Of a stretch of 64,000 nt of DNA, positions 1 through 24,171 are shown in pieces. The notes below the pieces were generated by a model. That model worked only from the letters and a program-made list of their open reading frames with translations, searched no databases and had not been told where the DNA came from. Numbering within the stretch: the first letter of the stretch is position 1; each line of letters starts with the position of its first letter. Location of the stretch: assembly GCA_914767715.1 (NCBI GenBank), contig OU612066.1:23226283-23290282 (forward strand), in the 5' to 3' direction. A program made the position numbers and the translations under genes. Source of the stretch: Membranipora membranacea (lineage: Eukaryota; Bryozoa; Gymnolaemata; Cheilostomatida; Membraniporidae).

Positions 1-6
1 TCTTAC

Positions 7-3000
7 CAGGGGAGCATAAATCCTCCGTAGCAGCCGTCGACATGGAACGGTAGATTGTATTTGACTGCTAGCTTTGCGATATCTTCTATAGGGTCTAGAA
101 TACCATGTGGATAAGAAGGGGCTGAGGCTGCAATCATAACTGTGTTAGGCGTAATACCCTGCAAAAAAAATGGAAGGGGTGCCTATAATATATTAATATT
201 GATGAAATTTGTCTGCATTTCACATTGATACCCTCCTACGAGCAAATCGTCGACAGCGGGGAGCAACTCCGATTTCAATTTCATTTCCGATTTCAGGCAA
301 ATTGCATTCAACCTGATCCATGTATACTCATTTCATTTGTTCACATATTTTAGGTCTTAAATTGAGTCAATTGCACAAATACTATCTATATTAAGCAATA
401 ACTAGCCAAAATGTGAGCTTTGGTGAGCCAAGCCAACACATTGGCTACGCGTCAACAGGATATACATCACCTAATGAACTCACATATAAACGAAACAGAC
501 CAATCCTAAGGAATATTTCATATCATTTCATAGTGACATTTCAAGTCTTGACTTGATTTAGGAAATCCAATGATTCCACACTGAAGTCACCATTGCTGAT
601 ACTAGAATAGCTACCCTAGGCTATGCCAAGAGCATCGATATTAGCCATATACATGAACAAAAATATATGAGTTAATGGTGTTACCTCTTCAAGTTTTTGC
701 ACATCTCCTTCAAATGCAGAGTTCAGATCTGTGTGTACTACTTCTAACCCGAAGTACCCAGCTGCTTTCTCGAATGCTGGATGTATTGATATAGGCGCTA
801 AAATCTCAGGTTTGGTTATGTGCGGCTTATACTTTCTGGCCATGTCTCTGAAAGGGAAATTAACATATTATGACGATTGTAAAAATGGCACAACATCATC
901 AAATTTGGTTGAGCTATACACATCCAGTAGCTCCTAGACAGTATGATATGCTGCTATTCAGATCATCATTGACATCAACTCAACCTGGCAAACTACATTT
1001 ACTACCGGAGTAACTGCACTGTTCACACCAATATACACCAACATTACTGTTCCCAGGCTTGCTCAGCCTGTTTTGGGTAACGCCTTTCATGGCAGGCTTG
1101 CCATCATAGAATATTACAAGCAACACTGATTATGTTAACTACATAGCATCTAACGAGTAGCCATTCTTCTTAGGATGCCTGCGCTCTCGTTGAAAGGCTT
1201 ACTGCAATACCTCCACAAGTATATTTTATATATCATAAGTTGTACGGGAATTTTAGAAAGTAATAATTTTGAATAAATTTAGCTAGCCTATTAAACTTTT
1301 TCAAGTCTGCACGAAAAGGCGAACGTTTCCACCTGCTAATACTTCAATCCTTTTAAGGTGCCGTTGACTAACCTGTATGTTTTGACAGCCATAAGTATAC
1401 TCTCTGTACCTCCAGATGTCAGAGAACCACAAGCCTTACTGTCAGCGTTCAACATCGTAGCTGTCATTGCTATACACTCCAGTTCAAACCTCCTACAGAT
1501 AATAATTTATAATTTTCTATTATTACGCGGGATGACTTTCACATACATTGTTGAGTTAAAATTTTAATTAGCAGAACCACATATCCGTACAAGGTAGTGG
1601 TACCCGACTGTTATGCAGAAAGGCATAAATCAGTAAACTTTACAAATTTATGATTGTTGTTACCTGTTCATTACTGGCAAATGCATCAAACTTGGAAAAA
1701 TTTCAAGGAATCAATGTTATAGTCATGCTTACCCAACTCATATGTGATATACTACCTACATAGTATAGGCTAAATTATATATCTTAAACCGAAAAAATAT
1801 GTTGTTTTGTCTAGCAAAGCCAGCTGTGGCATCGATTAAATTTAGCAGTACATTTTCTACTGCACATTTTTACAGTGGAAATACTTTGCACGTGACCATA
1901 GACTAATTTTTCTCATTTTGACTTCTCAGCAAATTGTAAACATGTTAGCAATGAACGAGTTCTGTCGGGCAGACAGCCATATATAAGCACAGGTGCCTGT
2001 TAACTCTGATTCTTACCTTAAAGATGGAAAGGCCACTGGATTCAGGGCATTCTCATTCATAAACATTGACTCTGCTATCTCAACCAAGTGCTGGTGGTTA
2101 GACGAAACATCATGTTTATCTATTGGTTATAAATACAAACAAAACAATAGTTTACATTTATGGGATTAGCAAAAAAAATCATAAAGCTTGACCTTAGATT
2201 GGCCCTTTGAGTTCATGATATATAATTGAACTTTTGATTAACTACTGTCACGAGATGATAGTTATCTTTGGTTTGTGATTGTGGATATTTGTGGTTAAAT
2301 CAGATACGATACCATATTAAAGCAATGAACCAAGGAGTAACTCCTTGAATGAACTGAAGGAGTAAATTGCATACATAGTGGATAGTGGAAATTTGAACAA
2401 TGAATAAGAAGACGTTGCAGTTATGAGCCTTCACTCAACAGGTTTCTAATCCATGACAAAAAGTAGTAAAGCAACAACGGTGATATACTTGCAGAGAGAA
2501 ACCATGCACATATATACAATAATAGCCTGGGCAATCAATATGGATGTTGGTCAAAGCATGAGTCATCTGATGGAAATAGCACATTGGTACTGGAACTAGC
2601 ATCAGCTTTATATTATTGAAATCAACTGCTTGACAAAATCATGTGATGTGTGTTTCATAGTTAGCTAGCAACCAAGTATAGTAATTTACCTGTGAACATC
2701 ATAATTGCCTGTTCTTGCAGTTTCTGCATTGTCCCTTCAGGATCGAGCACATACTTGTAAGCAAACACTTTGTCACTGACGCCTGCCTCATTCTCTTTTA
2801 GTTCCTTCAGTTCTCCAAGAACTTGATCATATGGTAATCCTATAGCGTGAGCATGAAGAACACGAATCATGTTATGAAGTGAAACTTTCTAATTTTAGTG
2901 GTAAATATATTATTCCCAGTGGTCTAAGTGGAAATTTTGTTGTTGTTGGTAGTTCATTAATTCAAGATAACATGAGTGTAGAATTAAAGATCTGTAGTAG

Positions 3001-3549
3001 TATGATTGATGATTAATAATATTATTGCTATCTGGGCAAAAAGAGACATTTTCAGACATTTTTTGCACAGAATCCCTTGTGAACTAAGTTCTAAACGCCC
3101 CTTCTCCATGTGCCAATTCACTTCTCACTTCTGATTGTTCCTCATGCTTTTTTAGTGATTCCAAATTATAAATTTTGGTTATTTCAAGACAGACCTATCA
3201 GTAAATTTGTAAATTTTACATCAACATGGCACAATTTGTTTGTCACTAATTTCCCTGCAGTCTTACCAACTTCAGGAATTGATACTTTAACTGATCTCTC
3301 TATTCCATCGCCTTTGTACAGCTGACCAACAAAGCCCACCACTTCATTTCTTACGTATGACTTGAGCATGCCATCAATTCCTGGTAGGGAGCCAATAAAG
3401 TGTGTGACCCATGCTAGTACAGCTCTCAGACCTCCGTTACTAAATTCCGTAAAAAGTTTCCAAATCAGCAGCGCCACAGAGAGTGTACCGATTATCTCTA
3501 GGGCCAGCACCATCTTAAATTTTGGATACCTAAAGTGCACAACGGTAAC
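7..3549 (-). CDS. SGPL1: Sphingosine-1-phosphate lyase, 5' part (window cuts the 3' end)
   Basis: The product is a PLP-dependent ER enzyme that cleaves sphingosine-1-phosphate to hexadecenal and phosphoethanolamine, the exit step of sphingolipid breakdown. Minus-strand exons, 5' to 3': 3267-3549, 2690-2839, 2017-2119, 1373-1492, 685-847 and 7-158. All have GT/AG borders and their phases join. The first visible exon has a hydrophobic membrane segment (VLALEIIGTLSVALLIW) followed by the luminal/linker region. Later exons read NALNPVAFPSLR, CGSLTSGGTESILMAVKTYR, KPEILAPISIHPAFEKAAGYF and PFHVDGCYGGFMLPW, all typical of the lyase fold, including the TSGGTES cofactor loop and the HVD aspartate. 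The catalytic lysine lies beyond position 1. The 3549 border is a splice acceptor, so either an upstream 5' exon is missed or the ATG inside the exon (KFKM) is used. The gene is head-to-head with the kinesin gene. Confidence 0.93.
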
Positions 3550-6025
3550 CTGAAAAGAAAGGACAATCACATTGTAGTAAATGCTTATGAAAGGACTTTC
3601 TACAATACTGATTACTATTAAACTGCTTAATAAATCAAACTAATTTTGACCTCTACTATTACAACCATTAGTTATTGTACACAGTCTTACTTTTGGTGTA
3701 ATATTTAGCTCTATAGTTGGCTTATAATATTTCATAACTAATCAGTATATAATCAACAGGAGACTGGTATATAATCTGCTGGTGCCATAAGGAATTGAAG
3801 AATAATTGTAAAATGTCCGCGTTACGGTCATAACCAGGCTTTAAAATGAGCCCGACAGATCTTGTGCGCGTCAAACCTCAGCACATCAAGCGTTGGCTGT
3901 GAGGCCATTTGCACAGTACTTATTTCCAGTTCCTTTAATCAAATTGTTTTCATTTCAAACTGTCTTCAATGCTGCAAATCTATGTAGTGTTCGCATGAAG
4001 AATTGTCTCTACAGCCAATACATTCAAAGCCAACAATAACAGACTACAAAGACAATACACCTTGACAATGCCCAGAGAGGATTATAACCCCTAATCATAA
4101 TAATAAAACACCCTGGAAAATAATCCCAATCATATCAGATAAGATAGCATCAGCATGAATGAGTGGATTTCCACTGACTACTTAGGAACAGGAAGGACTG
4201 TCAGAGGAGATTCTGTACTGTGTACACTCTGCACCATTACCTGCCCTCTTAGTTTTCAAGTTAATAGATGTATTTTATTTCATAAGACAATGCAGAAGCT
4301 ATTCCTGTAAAGTCTTCACATAACCAATACCTGAGTCCTCTTCTTTGGCTGCCTTTGAAAAGTAATAATAAGTTGTTTTGCAAAGTTGTTTATTAGTTAT
4401 ATTGTGTTTGTGATGAACTTTTGGACTTTCCCCAGTGCAAGTGGGCGTGGTTTAGATGATTTGACATTGACCTTCTCCATGACAATGGTGTACTGCAGAA
4501 AATTTTAAAATTATATTATTTTTACAAAGAATTAAAATAACAATATGAAAAATATTAATTTTGGATAATTTCACACACAAATGTATGCTTGGTTTTTGAA
4601 ATCAGCAACAGAATTTGCGACAGTTTTGAATTCTTTCAGTACCTAATTACTGTACTTTGCTCAAAGATTCAATTTTGGGAGCCAAAAAAGGAAAAAATTT
4701 AGGACTTTTTTTTCTAACTTTTGATGAAGTGTCAGTGATTATGCCTACTGCTATCCCCAGCCAGATTATTGTGGGCTTGAATGTTGACATTCAGAGGTCA
4801 GATGGTAAGTTGTCCATGACATTTACCCTATTTAAAGGAAAACAGTTGACTCAACCATCTGTACATGCAAGTTGTTGCAATACACTGCTGCCAGAAGATT
4901 TGAAAAGAGCAAATATTTTTTCCAAAACAATATTATTTGATTGACTATGGATTGGTTGTGACAGGAGATCAATGATCAAGTGCAAAATCACAACTGTGAT
5001 GCTTAAAATGTTGTTCTGTCATCTGTCATGTATGTGTTATTGTTAGACTTTCAAACCTTGAATTGTTGATATAAAATAATAATATTATTTATAGCCTGAT
5101 CATAATCATTATTATCATCATCAAAATGTTGTGTTGGTCATGTTGACCCTAGGCATGGTCTTTCGCTAACCTCGAATATTACTGCACAATGCCTTGCTGG
5201 TGATGCTTAGCCCATTACTTGAAGTTGGTCAGTCATAGGCTAAGTGAAAAGATGAAAATGATCAGAAGACAAAATTTGATATGTAATTCAATTCATTGTC
5301 AAGTCCTGATGGACACGTTAACTTTGGCCTAAAACTCATCCACACAACAACAACAATACGTACATCAGTTATGCTGGTGATGTTCCTTGTAAGTTTTTTA
5401 TCAGTGCAACTCATTAGGCGACAACATTGGGTTGTATTTGTTGTGGAGTATGAATTTAATATGGAACGTGTAGCTCCATGGTTGCTGCATTTTTCTGGTT
5501 TTTGTTTGTTTTCTGTCTCTGACTCATTAGTTAGTGTGTCCAACTCCAAGCCGTTCTGATATAAAATTTTATGCCTGGAAATTTTACTTGATGGTTTTAA
5601 AAATAACCAATGGTGGTGGAAGTTTACATGCTGTCTCAGTCAAGATTCTCGTGAAAGTTTCTCTGGCATAGTGTAATCTATTCACACGCGAGAGGCTACC
5701 CTTTACTGTCATACCAGCCAGGGTCAAATAACTAAAGCTGTAAACTGCATATGATATATACTGAATAGACTGTTCAGTAAAATGTATGCAGGATGATGTG
5801 TTCTGGGGCTAGCATTTTATCAAAAACTTGTTAACAGCTTGCATACAACAGCGAGGGTATGCTACACTACGCAACACACGTCATTTGCGATTGTCAACAT
5901 AAGGAGTTGACAATTAAAATTTAGATTAAGTTGACTAGACTCAGAATTCTTTGTACATTCTGTGACAAAACATAGTGGAAGCTCATGTTAATATTTGTCT
6001 GTTTTTTGTCATATCTGCAAGCAAG
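3550..6025. other. Intergenic region between divergent SGPL1 and kinesin-13 genes
   Basis: This 2.5-kb gap separates two head-to-head genes. It should hold the SGPL1 promoter and 5' untranslated exon plus the kinesin promoter. I see no clear TATA box. Two open frames (4657-4944 plus, 5262-5549 minus) show neither recognisable protein nor good splice context, so I regard them as chance. Confidence 0.5.
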
Positions 6026-16323
<10,298 letters not shown>

Positions 16324-17620
16324 GCGAACCGTGACTCGTCATCTAGTTAAAGCACATATTGGATAGCATCTTTCCTCAAACTGAACACTTACCACAGTGT
16401 GAATATCTGGGTGATCTGCATATAGGAAATTAATCTGATGATGGAAGCATGAATGTGATACATGGTGAATGGATGGCGAACATTGTGATGGATTTCTGCA
16501 GAGAAACACGGCAGTATTGTCAATGCTTGTGGTCATCACTCTAACAGATCTTTTCTTTGGAGCCCATACTATTGGTCATCACGATGGCATACAGTGAATC
16601 TTGTCCTTGGGCGGGGCCTATACTAATTGAATTGAAAAATTGTGCATTGCTCCCACTTATAATTTTCTAACAGCAGAGTTTCGTTTGATTGAGACAGTAT
16701 GCTACACCAGTAAAAATCCCTTCACGGCCAAGGGCTCTTGATTTAGTATCAGTTTTTTCAGTTTACCTTTTTATTTTTTACATTTGAAACTGTACAGTGC
16801 ATTAGCTCAAGTTTTACCAATGAGTTGTTACATGGTTTTCTTTTGAATTGTGATTCCAAACGCATGTTAAATTCATATACTAACTTATTTGACTTGTCGC
16901 CTCAGATTTTTGCGGCAGCTGTTGAACCAATGCAAATGCCGACACCATTTCGTTTCTTTTTGCTTGATGATTAGTTCGGCATTATTGTACAATCATTTGG
17001 CTAAGTTGACTCGCGGATACTTTTAATAGCTTATGGAAGTTCATTTGCAAAACTGACGTTGGAGCAGTTATGGAGCACTCCACAAATTAAACTGACTGTT
17101 AACACAACACCAATATTGTTGATAATACTCGTGATTTTGAGAGATTTGGTTAACTTGCCTATCAATTTTGATAATTGAAGATGAGAAACCTTTGGGTAAT
17201 GGTCGCAATCAGCTAATCATTTGTGGGCCATTCGTTGTCAGTTTATGGTTGTGTTAGTTGACCGTTCCGATTCTCCAAAAGCCAGAGCTCGAATCGATCG
17301 ATTAGCTATAAGCAAGGTACAAAAATGTTTGAATTTAGTCACCTGGCAAAATATTAGAATAGTGGAGCATTATCTGAACACATGTGGCTAAATGTGTGGT
17401 GCATGTTTTTCTCCTCTTGAGCCTTTTATTGCATAAAATCTAAACTGCTGTCTAAACGAAACGAAAAAATATAATCAAAGCATAACACTGATCAGATTTC
17501 AACAAACTACACGAAACAAAACGGATCTCAGAATCCGTGTTGACTATACATCCTGCCTGATGACAAACAAGTTGGGTGACAAAAAACAAATACCATGAGC
17601 GAGACCAAAATAATCACCAA
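16324..17620. other. Convergent 3' intergenic region
   Basis: The kinesin gene (plus) and the 209-aa gene (minus) converge here. It should contain both 3' untranslated regions. A minus-strand AATAAA (plus-strand tttatt, 17425-17430) lies about 190 bases past the stop of the minus gene and fits a poly(A) signal. I see no coding exon. Confidence 0.5.
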
Positions 17621-18806
17621 CTAGTAATCATGTCTGTCTGAAGATAGGGACATACTTTCATCGTCATCATCATCTTCAGTCTCCATACTATCCTCATCGT
17701 GATAGGCTTTAGCAGGGTAGACAACCCTGGAGGTATTAGGGAGCTGAAACCTTACAGGCATGTCACAGGTAGGACCACTATTCTGTCGTTTCAGTATCCC
17801 TGGCACACCTCCATAGCTCGGATGAGACAGATCGGAACAGTCACTTACAGTAGACCGAGTGCTACGTCTGCGACTCGTGCCTGTCGACATCATGTAGCCT
17901 TTGAAAAAAGACCATGATGACTCCTTGTGCTCCGGCCTGTTTGGTGCCGCAGGGCTACATTTAGCTGCTGAACGTGATGTCCCAACCCTGGAAGAGCCTC
18001 CAGTACTGCTCCTCCTTTGCCTGGTGTTGGATTTGTTCTGCTTTGTCACTCTGCCTTTCTGGACTCGATGTGTCGATGAAGAACATCGTGCATTTGATGA
18101 GGATCCAGCAGATAGAGACCCACCCCTAGCTACAATAAATAAATTTGTTTGACTTTGGTGGCAGAGTATGCTTGATCGTTTGAAGTTTGACAAGTTCCTC
18201 ATACAAAACCAAAGCATTCAATGGATGTGGTTTTGCTGAGAGACATTGAAATGAATTCTATATATATCGAAGTTGTGGGTTGCAATGTCTCCACAGTTTT
18301 GAGAAAAACAACTTTACTCAATCTCTTCAATTGTATTCGAAGTTTTGAAAAGATACTCACCATGGCCTGACCTTTTGCTCTTATGATTATGGCTTACTTT
18401 AGCTCGAGGCGTTCTTTGCCTTTTCAAACTCAGTTCCTCTGCATATTGAAAAGTGGAGAAACAATTTGAGAGCTACCCATGTCGGTTACTGGCAGCAATC
18501 ATAATCATGTTAAACTTCTGAAGTGTGTTGGGATGAGCATTGATCTCATACTCCTTACAGGTATTTTATGGACCAAGACATCTTATTTTACTAGTTTGTA
18601 CCTTTAGATGAGGTATTATGATTGAGTGCAACCCTCATGAAAGCTCTAGCAAAACGAATTTACCAATATTTATCTCAAATCTCAACAGTATAGTTATCTG
18701 CTCTCTTGTGAGCCCATGATGTCACAACTCTACCACACTTCTTAATATAATCATGTAACTAACCTGAATCATTGTGGTGGTGAAAAGAACAGTTGACCTT
18801 CACCAT
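17621..18806 (-). CDS. Unidentified 209-aa serine/arginine-rich protein with acidic tail
   Basis: Three minus-strand exons, 18764-18806, 18361-18438 and 17621-18129, join in phase to 630 nt (209 codons plus TAG). The ATG at 18806 is in good context (AGGATGG). The N-terminal half is basic and rich in Ser, Arg and Lys (KRQRTPRAK, RRSSTGGSS, SRRRSTRST). The C-terminal part has PGILKRQNS followed by PVRFQLP, then a very acidic end (METEDDDDDESMSLSS). Charge distribution suggests a nuclear, phosphorylated protein. The ILKR...VRF arrangement resembles PP1-docking or mitotic chromatin proteins, but that is only an analogy. I do not recognise an orthologue. The gene lies tail-to-tail with kinesin-13 and upstream of it (minus direction) is ORC4 in the same orientation. 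Confidence 0.8.
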
Positions 18807-19385
18807 CCTCCGGCATGTCCCCACAGAAAGAACAGCTAAGACTCAACCGATCAGACATAGCCAGGCTCAACACAGATTGATGATGTCAATAATGATGGCT
18901 TCCAAGGTTTTCTTAGGGGCAAGTTAACACAAGACTCAAGATCAGTTTCTAATCTCTATAATAAACGTCAAAAATTTCATTTTATTTTGATTTAACATTT
19001 AATGGAAATATATATATCAGGTGAATGCTACCTTACAGATCATACGGAATTTCCTAGATTGAACTGTTTACATATTACTTTGAGTAAGCATACAGTCAAA
19101 TGAAAACATATTGATTGGTGCGAAAAATACAATATAATATATAATAATAATTGTATATTATTTTATAATTTCAAGTTAAAAGTAAAAGTTGATTACAAAA
19201 GAGAAGATCAAGCCATAATTCTGAGATCAAAATGACATATAGTCTGAGCAAGAAATTCTGTAAAGTTCATGAGTCGGATTGTTCTGGAGCTTGTGTTGGG
19301 ATGGCACTAACTCCTTGCACTGCACAATATGGACCACTCAACCTAGATGTCCATAAGGCAGCTGAACAGAGAATACAACTCCATG
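18807..19385. other. Spacer between ORC4 and the 209-aa gene
   Basis: This stretch holds the putative 5' leader of the 209-aa gene and the 3' end of ORC4. It is AT-rich with no convincing exon. An alternative ATG frame just upstream (around 18862) runs into a stop within 30 codons. Confidence 0.45.
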
Positions 19386-22300
19386 TTAAGTATGACCAAT
19401 ACAGTCACTGAAGGACCATTGTTTGATATCTGAGGGTAGCCCACTGTAGTGTAGAAGTGCATCCTCCACTTCCTGACTTGTCAATTGTAATCTCATTGGG
19501 CGATATTGTTTTAACATGCTAGTAGAGTTGTCTGCTGGGGAGACAATTTCCAAATCTATTAAATGTTCAAACGCTTTCATCATAATAGGCTTTGGACATG
19601 TTTTCATTGATGATTTTCTCTCACAGAACTTTTTGTAGTGTTCATAGACCATCTGAAAGTTGAAGGGTTCGTCGGAGTAAATCTCGTTCAGCTGTTTCAT
19701 AGCAACAATCAGAGTAAGCTCCAGCACGGATGTTCCTACAAACAGATTGAACGTTCATATAATGCCTATGTTGGTATTGGTAATTGATGTTGAGAGGGTG
19801 CGGACATGCGATCTGTCAGGCCCAAGTTCAAGTGTTATCACATCCCACAATCAAGAAAAAAATCCCCCCACTGACTCTTTGATATAATGAGTAGCCAAAA
19901 TACCGACGGGCAAGAGAATAGGGGCGACCGATGGTGGGGGGTGGGGTTATTTACTTAGCCTTACTAGGCCACGGGATTTCTTTTGCCGCATGACAAGGCT
20001 AGGGGTTACTGTTAGCAAACTTATTCTATCAGTCGGATTTTTTTGACACCTCAATGTCACCTTCATCAGTTATCTGAGTCTTTTTTAACTAATTACCTTG
20101 GCAAAAGAGGACTTTTTTGACAAGAGATCAAGTCACATCATGATATTTTTTTGTAATCAGGTTCAGATATTATTTTCGGCATAAGATTTAAATCAACGCT
20201 TACTAATCAATGTCATAGAAACTTTTTAAATTGTGTTCCATGTGACAAACCTTGTAGCATCGCAGCCTTTGAGTCCACATCCATCACTTTAAATGCTTCA
20301 AGGAAAGCCTTCTGCTGAGGAAACCTGTTATCCTGTGAAATGTTGGCCAATATCAGAGCGGCTAAATTCTGTAGAGAATGGAGATCAGTTACAATATTAA
20401 ACCTAAATAGGAGAGCATCTTTAATCAGAGGGTCCTTTATTAGCTCATCAATAGCTTTGTTCCATTTAGTGACGAGATTATCTTTCCTGCTGTTGGTTGA
20501 GGGTAGTTTGAGGTATGAAGTAAAAATATCCAGTAACGTCGAGAAGTCCTGCTGCTTGAACATGTAGATAAATCTGTGACTAAAGCGAGATTTGACTCTT
20601 TTCTCTAAAAGCTCTGTCACATCAAGTCTGCATGTCACACCTACAATAAAATTTCTTCATTATTTCTTTCTTTGGGAGTGGTGCTCACTGGCTTACTGGG
20701 TAAACAAAACCAATTTATACTTGCTATAATAATAACATAATGGAGTACTACACCATGATGTTATTATTGCAGCAGTTATATTAGGAGAGGTGAGAGATAA
20801 TATTTATCCAGTTAATGGGAAAGTGGATTAACATATTCTGATTACATGTTTCATACATATGACTCAATCTTCACCTAAGTCACACACAAACAGACCCTTA
20901 TGTTAAGTAGAGGGTTGAAATACTATCACAAAACATCCATTATTTTAAACATTGTGAGATCATTTTGATTCAAAAAAAAGATGGCGATTAGGAAGATTTT
21001 GATATCACTAAAATACCTAACAGAAAGAAAATTCTCGTCAGTTTTTAGATTTTGCTGATGAAAAATCCACTGAATATTCGATTCACTGGTCACGAGATTT
21101 TCATTTTTTATATGAAAACTCCAGCCAGTTATTGAGAATAAGTCATTTAATATTAGTCATTAGTGATTTGTATTAGACAGCCCATTAATCCAATGAAAAG
21201 TTCCACCCTCTAGGGCGGTAATTATGTTCGCCACAGATGACACTCACCGATAACACATATAGGAGTCTGACGGGTCTGGCAGATGTCAAACAGGTTATAC
21301 AGCAGAGTCTGGTTCTTATGGTTGGCAAACAGATCAAACTCATCTATAATAAATACAACGGGCTGGCTCTCCTTGCCACCCGTCTTCAGCGATTGTAGTA
21401 AGAACTGAAGCTTTTCTTCGAATGACCCAAACACCATATCACCGACTGTGTTCTCAAGTCTTAGCTGACGTGTCATCTCCTCCAGTGCAATGTTATCATC
21501 AATCTGTAGCAGGCCATTCAAAGTAACCTGTAATTGAAGAAAATATCTGTAAAATCTGTTGGTCGAGGGTATTAAAAGAATTTACCATAAATAACATGGA
21601 ATTTTCGACCAGGAGAGATTGTAGCTAATCAGGAGATGCGTGACATATTAGAGTGTAGATAAATAGACCAATTGTGACTAAATTGTGCATATTTTTGGAG
21701 TTGGGACCCCTACAAGCAACAAAAAAGGAAATTTGAATTGTATCTAGTTTGAACCTCATGAGTGGAAATAAGGAATTTCAATCTCAACAAAAACTGGCTA
21801 TTTGTGGCATAACGTTATCAGAACAATTAATTGTTATGGGGAGATGCATTTTGGGAAAACTATACTATTAACTGAGATGGACATGCAGCCAGTATACCAC
21901 AAGGAAATATTGTAGCAAAGTGTGCATTTTTATATGCTCTGATTGGGTTGTATGTGTGTGTCGCATTGTCAAGGTTATACAGTGTTATAAAGGTCAGAGT
22001 GAAACTTACCACAACAGCTTGGTCTTTGCTCTTAGATTCCAGTGAGTTGAAAGCTGAGTGAACGAGATGAGATTTACCACAACCTCTAGGACCAACAAGA
22101 AGTATTGAGTTACTCTCTCCTGTGGAGATAATGAGTAAGACAATGAGTTAGTGACATCAAGTAAAAAGTGACGGTCACCTACTGCAAAAGTAATTAAGAG
22201 TAAGATTGAGGTACCATAAAGGAAAGGCCGATTTACTTTTATTTCGCAGGTTTGAAGCCTAAATTTTGGTGGAGTGCGGTATGATTTGAGCCAATAATCA

Positions 22301-22658
22301 ATCTGCTATGGTTGTCATGTCATTCAATATCCAAATCTGCATTATTAACGGGAGTGAGCAATGTTCACCTTTCAGTTCGTCTTTTTTTTACAATTTTTGC
22401 ATGGAATTATAGAGAAAATGACCAGCAAATAGCATGGGGTTCAAGAAGCTCAAGGCAGTGCCCACCCTAACATGTAATATTTGTTTGTTCCTGACTTACC
22501 GAATGATACACATCGATCTATGAGGTTAGCAAGGTTTGCTATGTCATCATCATAGATACCAGGCTGATGTCGCAGCTCCATTGAGGAAGAACTAAACATT
22601 TTACCGATCAAATATTGGCAGCAACCTGATACTTCCTTGAATTTATCCATGTTCTCAT
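19386..22658 (-). CDS. ORC4: Origin recognition complex subunit 4 (first exon not found)
   Basis: ORC4 is an AAA+ subunit of the complex that marks replication origins and loads MCM helicase. Minus-strand exons: 22500-22658, 22010-22119, 21248-21527, 20251-20640 and 19386-19735 (TAA at 19386-19388). All join in phase and give about 429 codons, close to the 436 aa of human ORC4. Walker A reads GPRGCGKS with preceding GESNSILLV. Walker B reads [38 protein letters not shown] is the sensor/arginine-finger region. The winged-helix end contains [18 protein letters not shown] and [13 protein letters not shown]. The first exon listed starts at an acceptor, so a short 5' exon with the start codon must lie upstream of 22660; I could not place it. 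Confidence 0.94.
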
Positions 22659-22710
22659 CTGAAATAATATGTAAAAAAAGATCAAGACTATCATACAGCT
22701 AGCAGGCTCA

Positions 22711-22795
22711 CTTCTGTTGTTTTCGGTGCAAGTCCAGTGGACGAGGCCTCGACCACTGGGGCATTCGACCAATGGACTTGCACCAACTACAGAAG
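22711..22795. repeat. Short fold-back repeat
   Basis: The arms at 22711-22740 and 22769-22795 share GGTGCAAGTCCA / TGGACTTGCACC and CTTCTGT / ACAGAAG at the outer ends. The 85-bp unit is a hairpin-like MITE relic. Confidence 0.7.
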
Positions 22796-24171
22796 GCCTG
22801 TGATACAGCCCTATAACAAGTATAACTTGTCCCAAAATGCAGCAAAATGATAAATAACAGGTGAGTTTATCAGATAAGTATAAACTAATAATCATAGTTA
22901 GTGGCTGTTTCTGTTCTTCCTCTGTTTTAGCACTATGTGCCCAACTTGCTACCCGTTATTTGAATGGGTTACATCCGCTACAAATGAGAGTGAGGTTATC
23001 TGGTAGTACGTCGGCCACCGTGTACTACGACGACCTAACATTAATACACAGGTCCACTCCAAAACTTGGGTCTTGGATCATGCCACAAACCCATATTTTG
23101 TAGTAGACTTGTGCAGCAATATATTGCCGTTGAAGCATGACCTGTTAACAAATATTTGATGCTACTGCCACACGACCAAGTGCTTGATAGATGCACCTTG
23201 CAGTTTACTGTGAGAATGTTGCGACAATATGCCCAGTTTTATTCAAGGTTTGAAACAGATCTGGTTCTCAGGCTCACTGCAATCCTAGCATCATCATGGC
23301 ATAGGGGGACTTTCAAGAAAGGGAATGAGTTTGCTGAGCATTCCACGTGCTGATGAAGAAGTTTGTTCTGGTGTTATGCTTCAAAGCATGTTGCTTGAGA
23401 AATAGCCTGCACAGCACATCAGTTTTGTTGCCTACTAGTAAAGTGTGTTAACATCGACCTGACAGCTCAGGGAGGGCTAACTATCCCGGGGTAATACTAC
23501 ACATTTTTGTTTGTAGTGAATCTCATCACTCATTCCAGTGGTAGATTTGTAAGATTGAATCATAGGCCCCTGGGACTTACATGTCTTTACTTTTAAAATG
23601 TCTAATGAGTATCAACCTTGTTTTCGGGGTGGTTGATACTCTTGGTTGATACTCTGTGGAAATCGGCAAAGTAAAGCCATGTAAATAACAGAGGCCCACC
23701 CCAAAAAAATCAAAGAAGAATTGGCTGCAACACACGACCACACAGACAGTACTCCTCTCCAAAACCTGTATTGAGTCTCTAGAGCACATCTTATGTTCAA
23801 AGTAGTAATACAGTAAGTAAGCTTAACTGGCCCTCTTGTTTTTGTGAAATCTTTCATTTCCCGCGCTCTTTAGCCCTAAACAACAACCTAAGCTGGGTTA
23901 TGTTTGATTCCCTAACTGTATTTGGGCTCTCAGTTTAAGTGTCAATGAGTCCATTTAAATTAATTAGGCTTTATTTGAAAGAATGAAAAAACAACTCCAT
24001 AGTGAAAGAGTGAATAAATCTGCTGATAAACCCAGGGAGTTACTGCTACTCCTTGATAAAACCCCCGTTGCTCCACAATAAAACCAATACCCACGGAAAC
24101 AGATACGCACATCACAACATAGGATTGTTCGTGTCGTTTGAGGCTTCTATGATAAGTCTGGTGTATCATAT

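Noticed and set aside
4657-4944. 95-codon plus frame in the SGPL1-kinesin gap
   Set aside because: Low-complexity start, no recognisable family, and no splice or promoter support.
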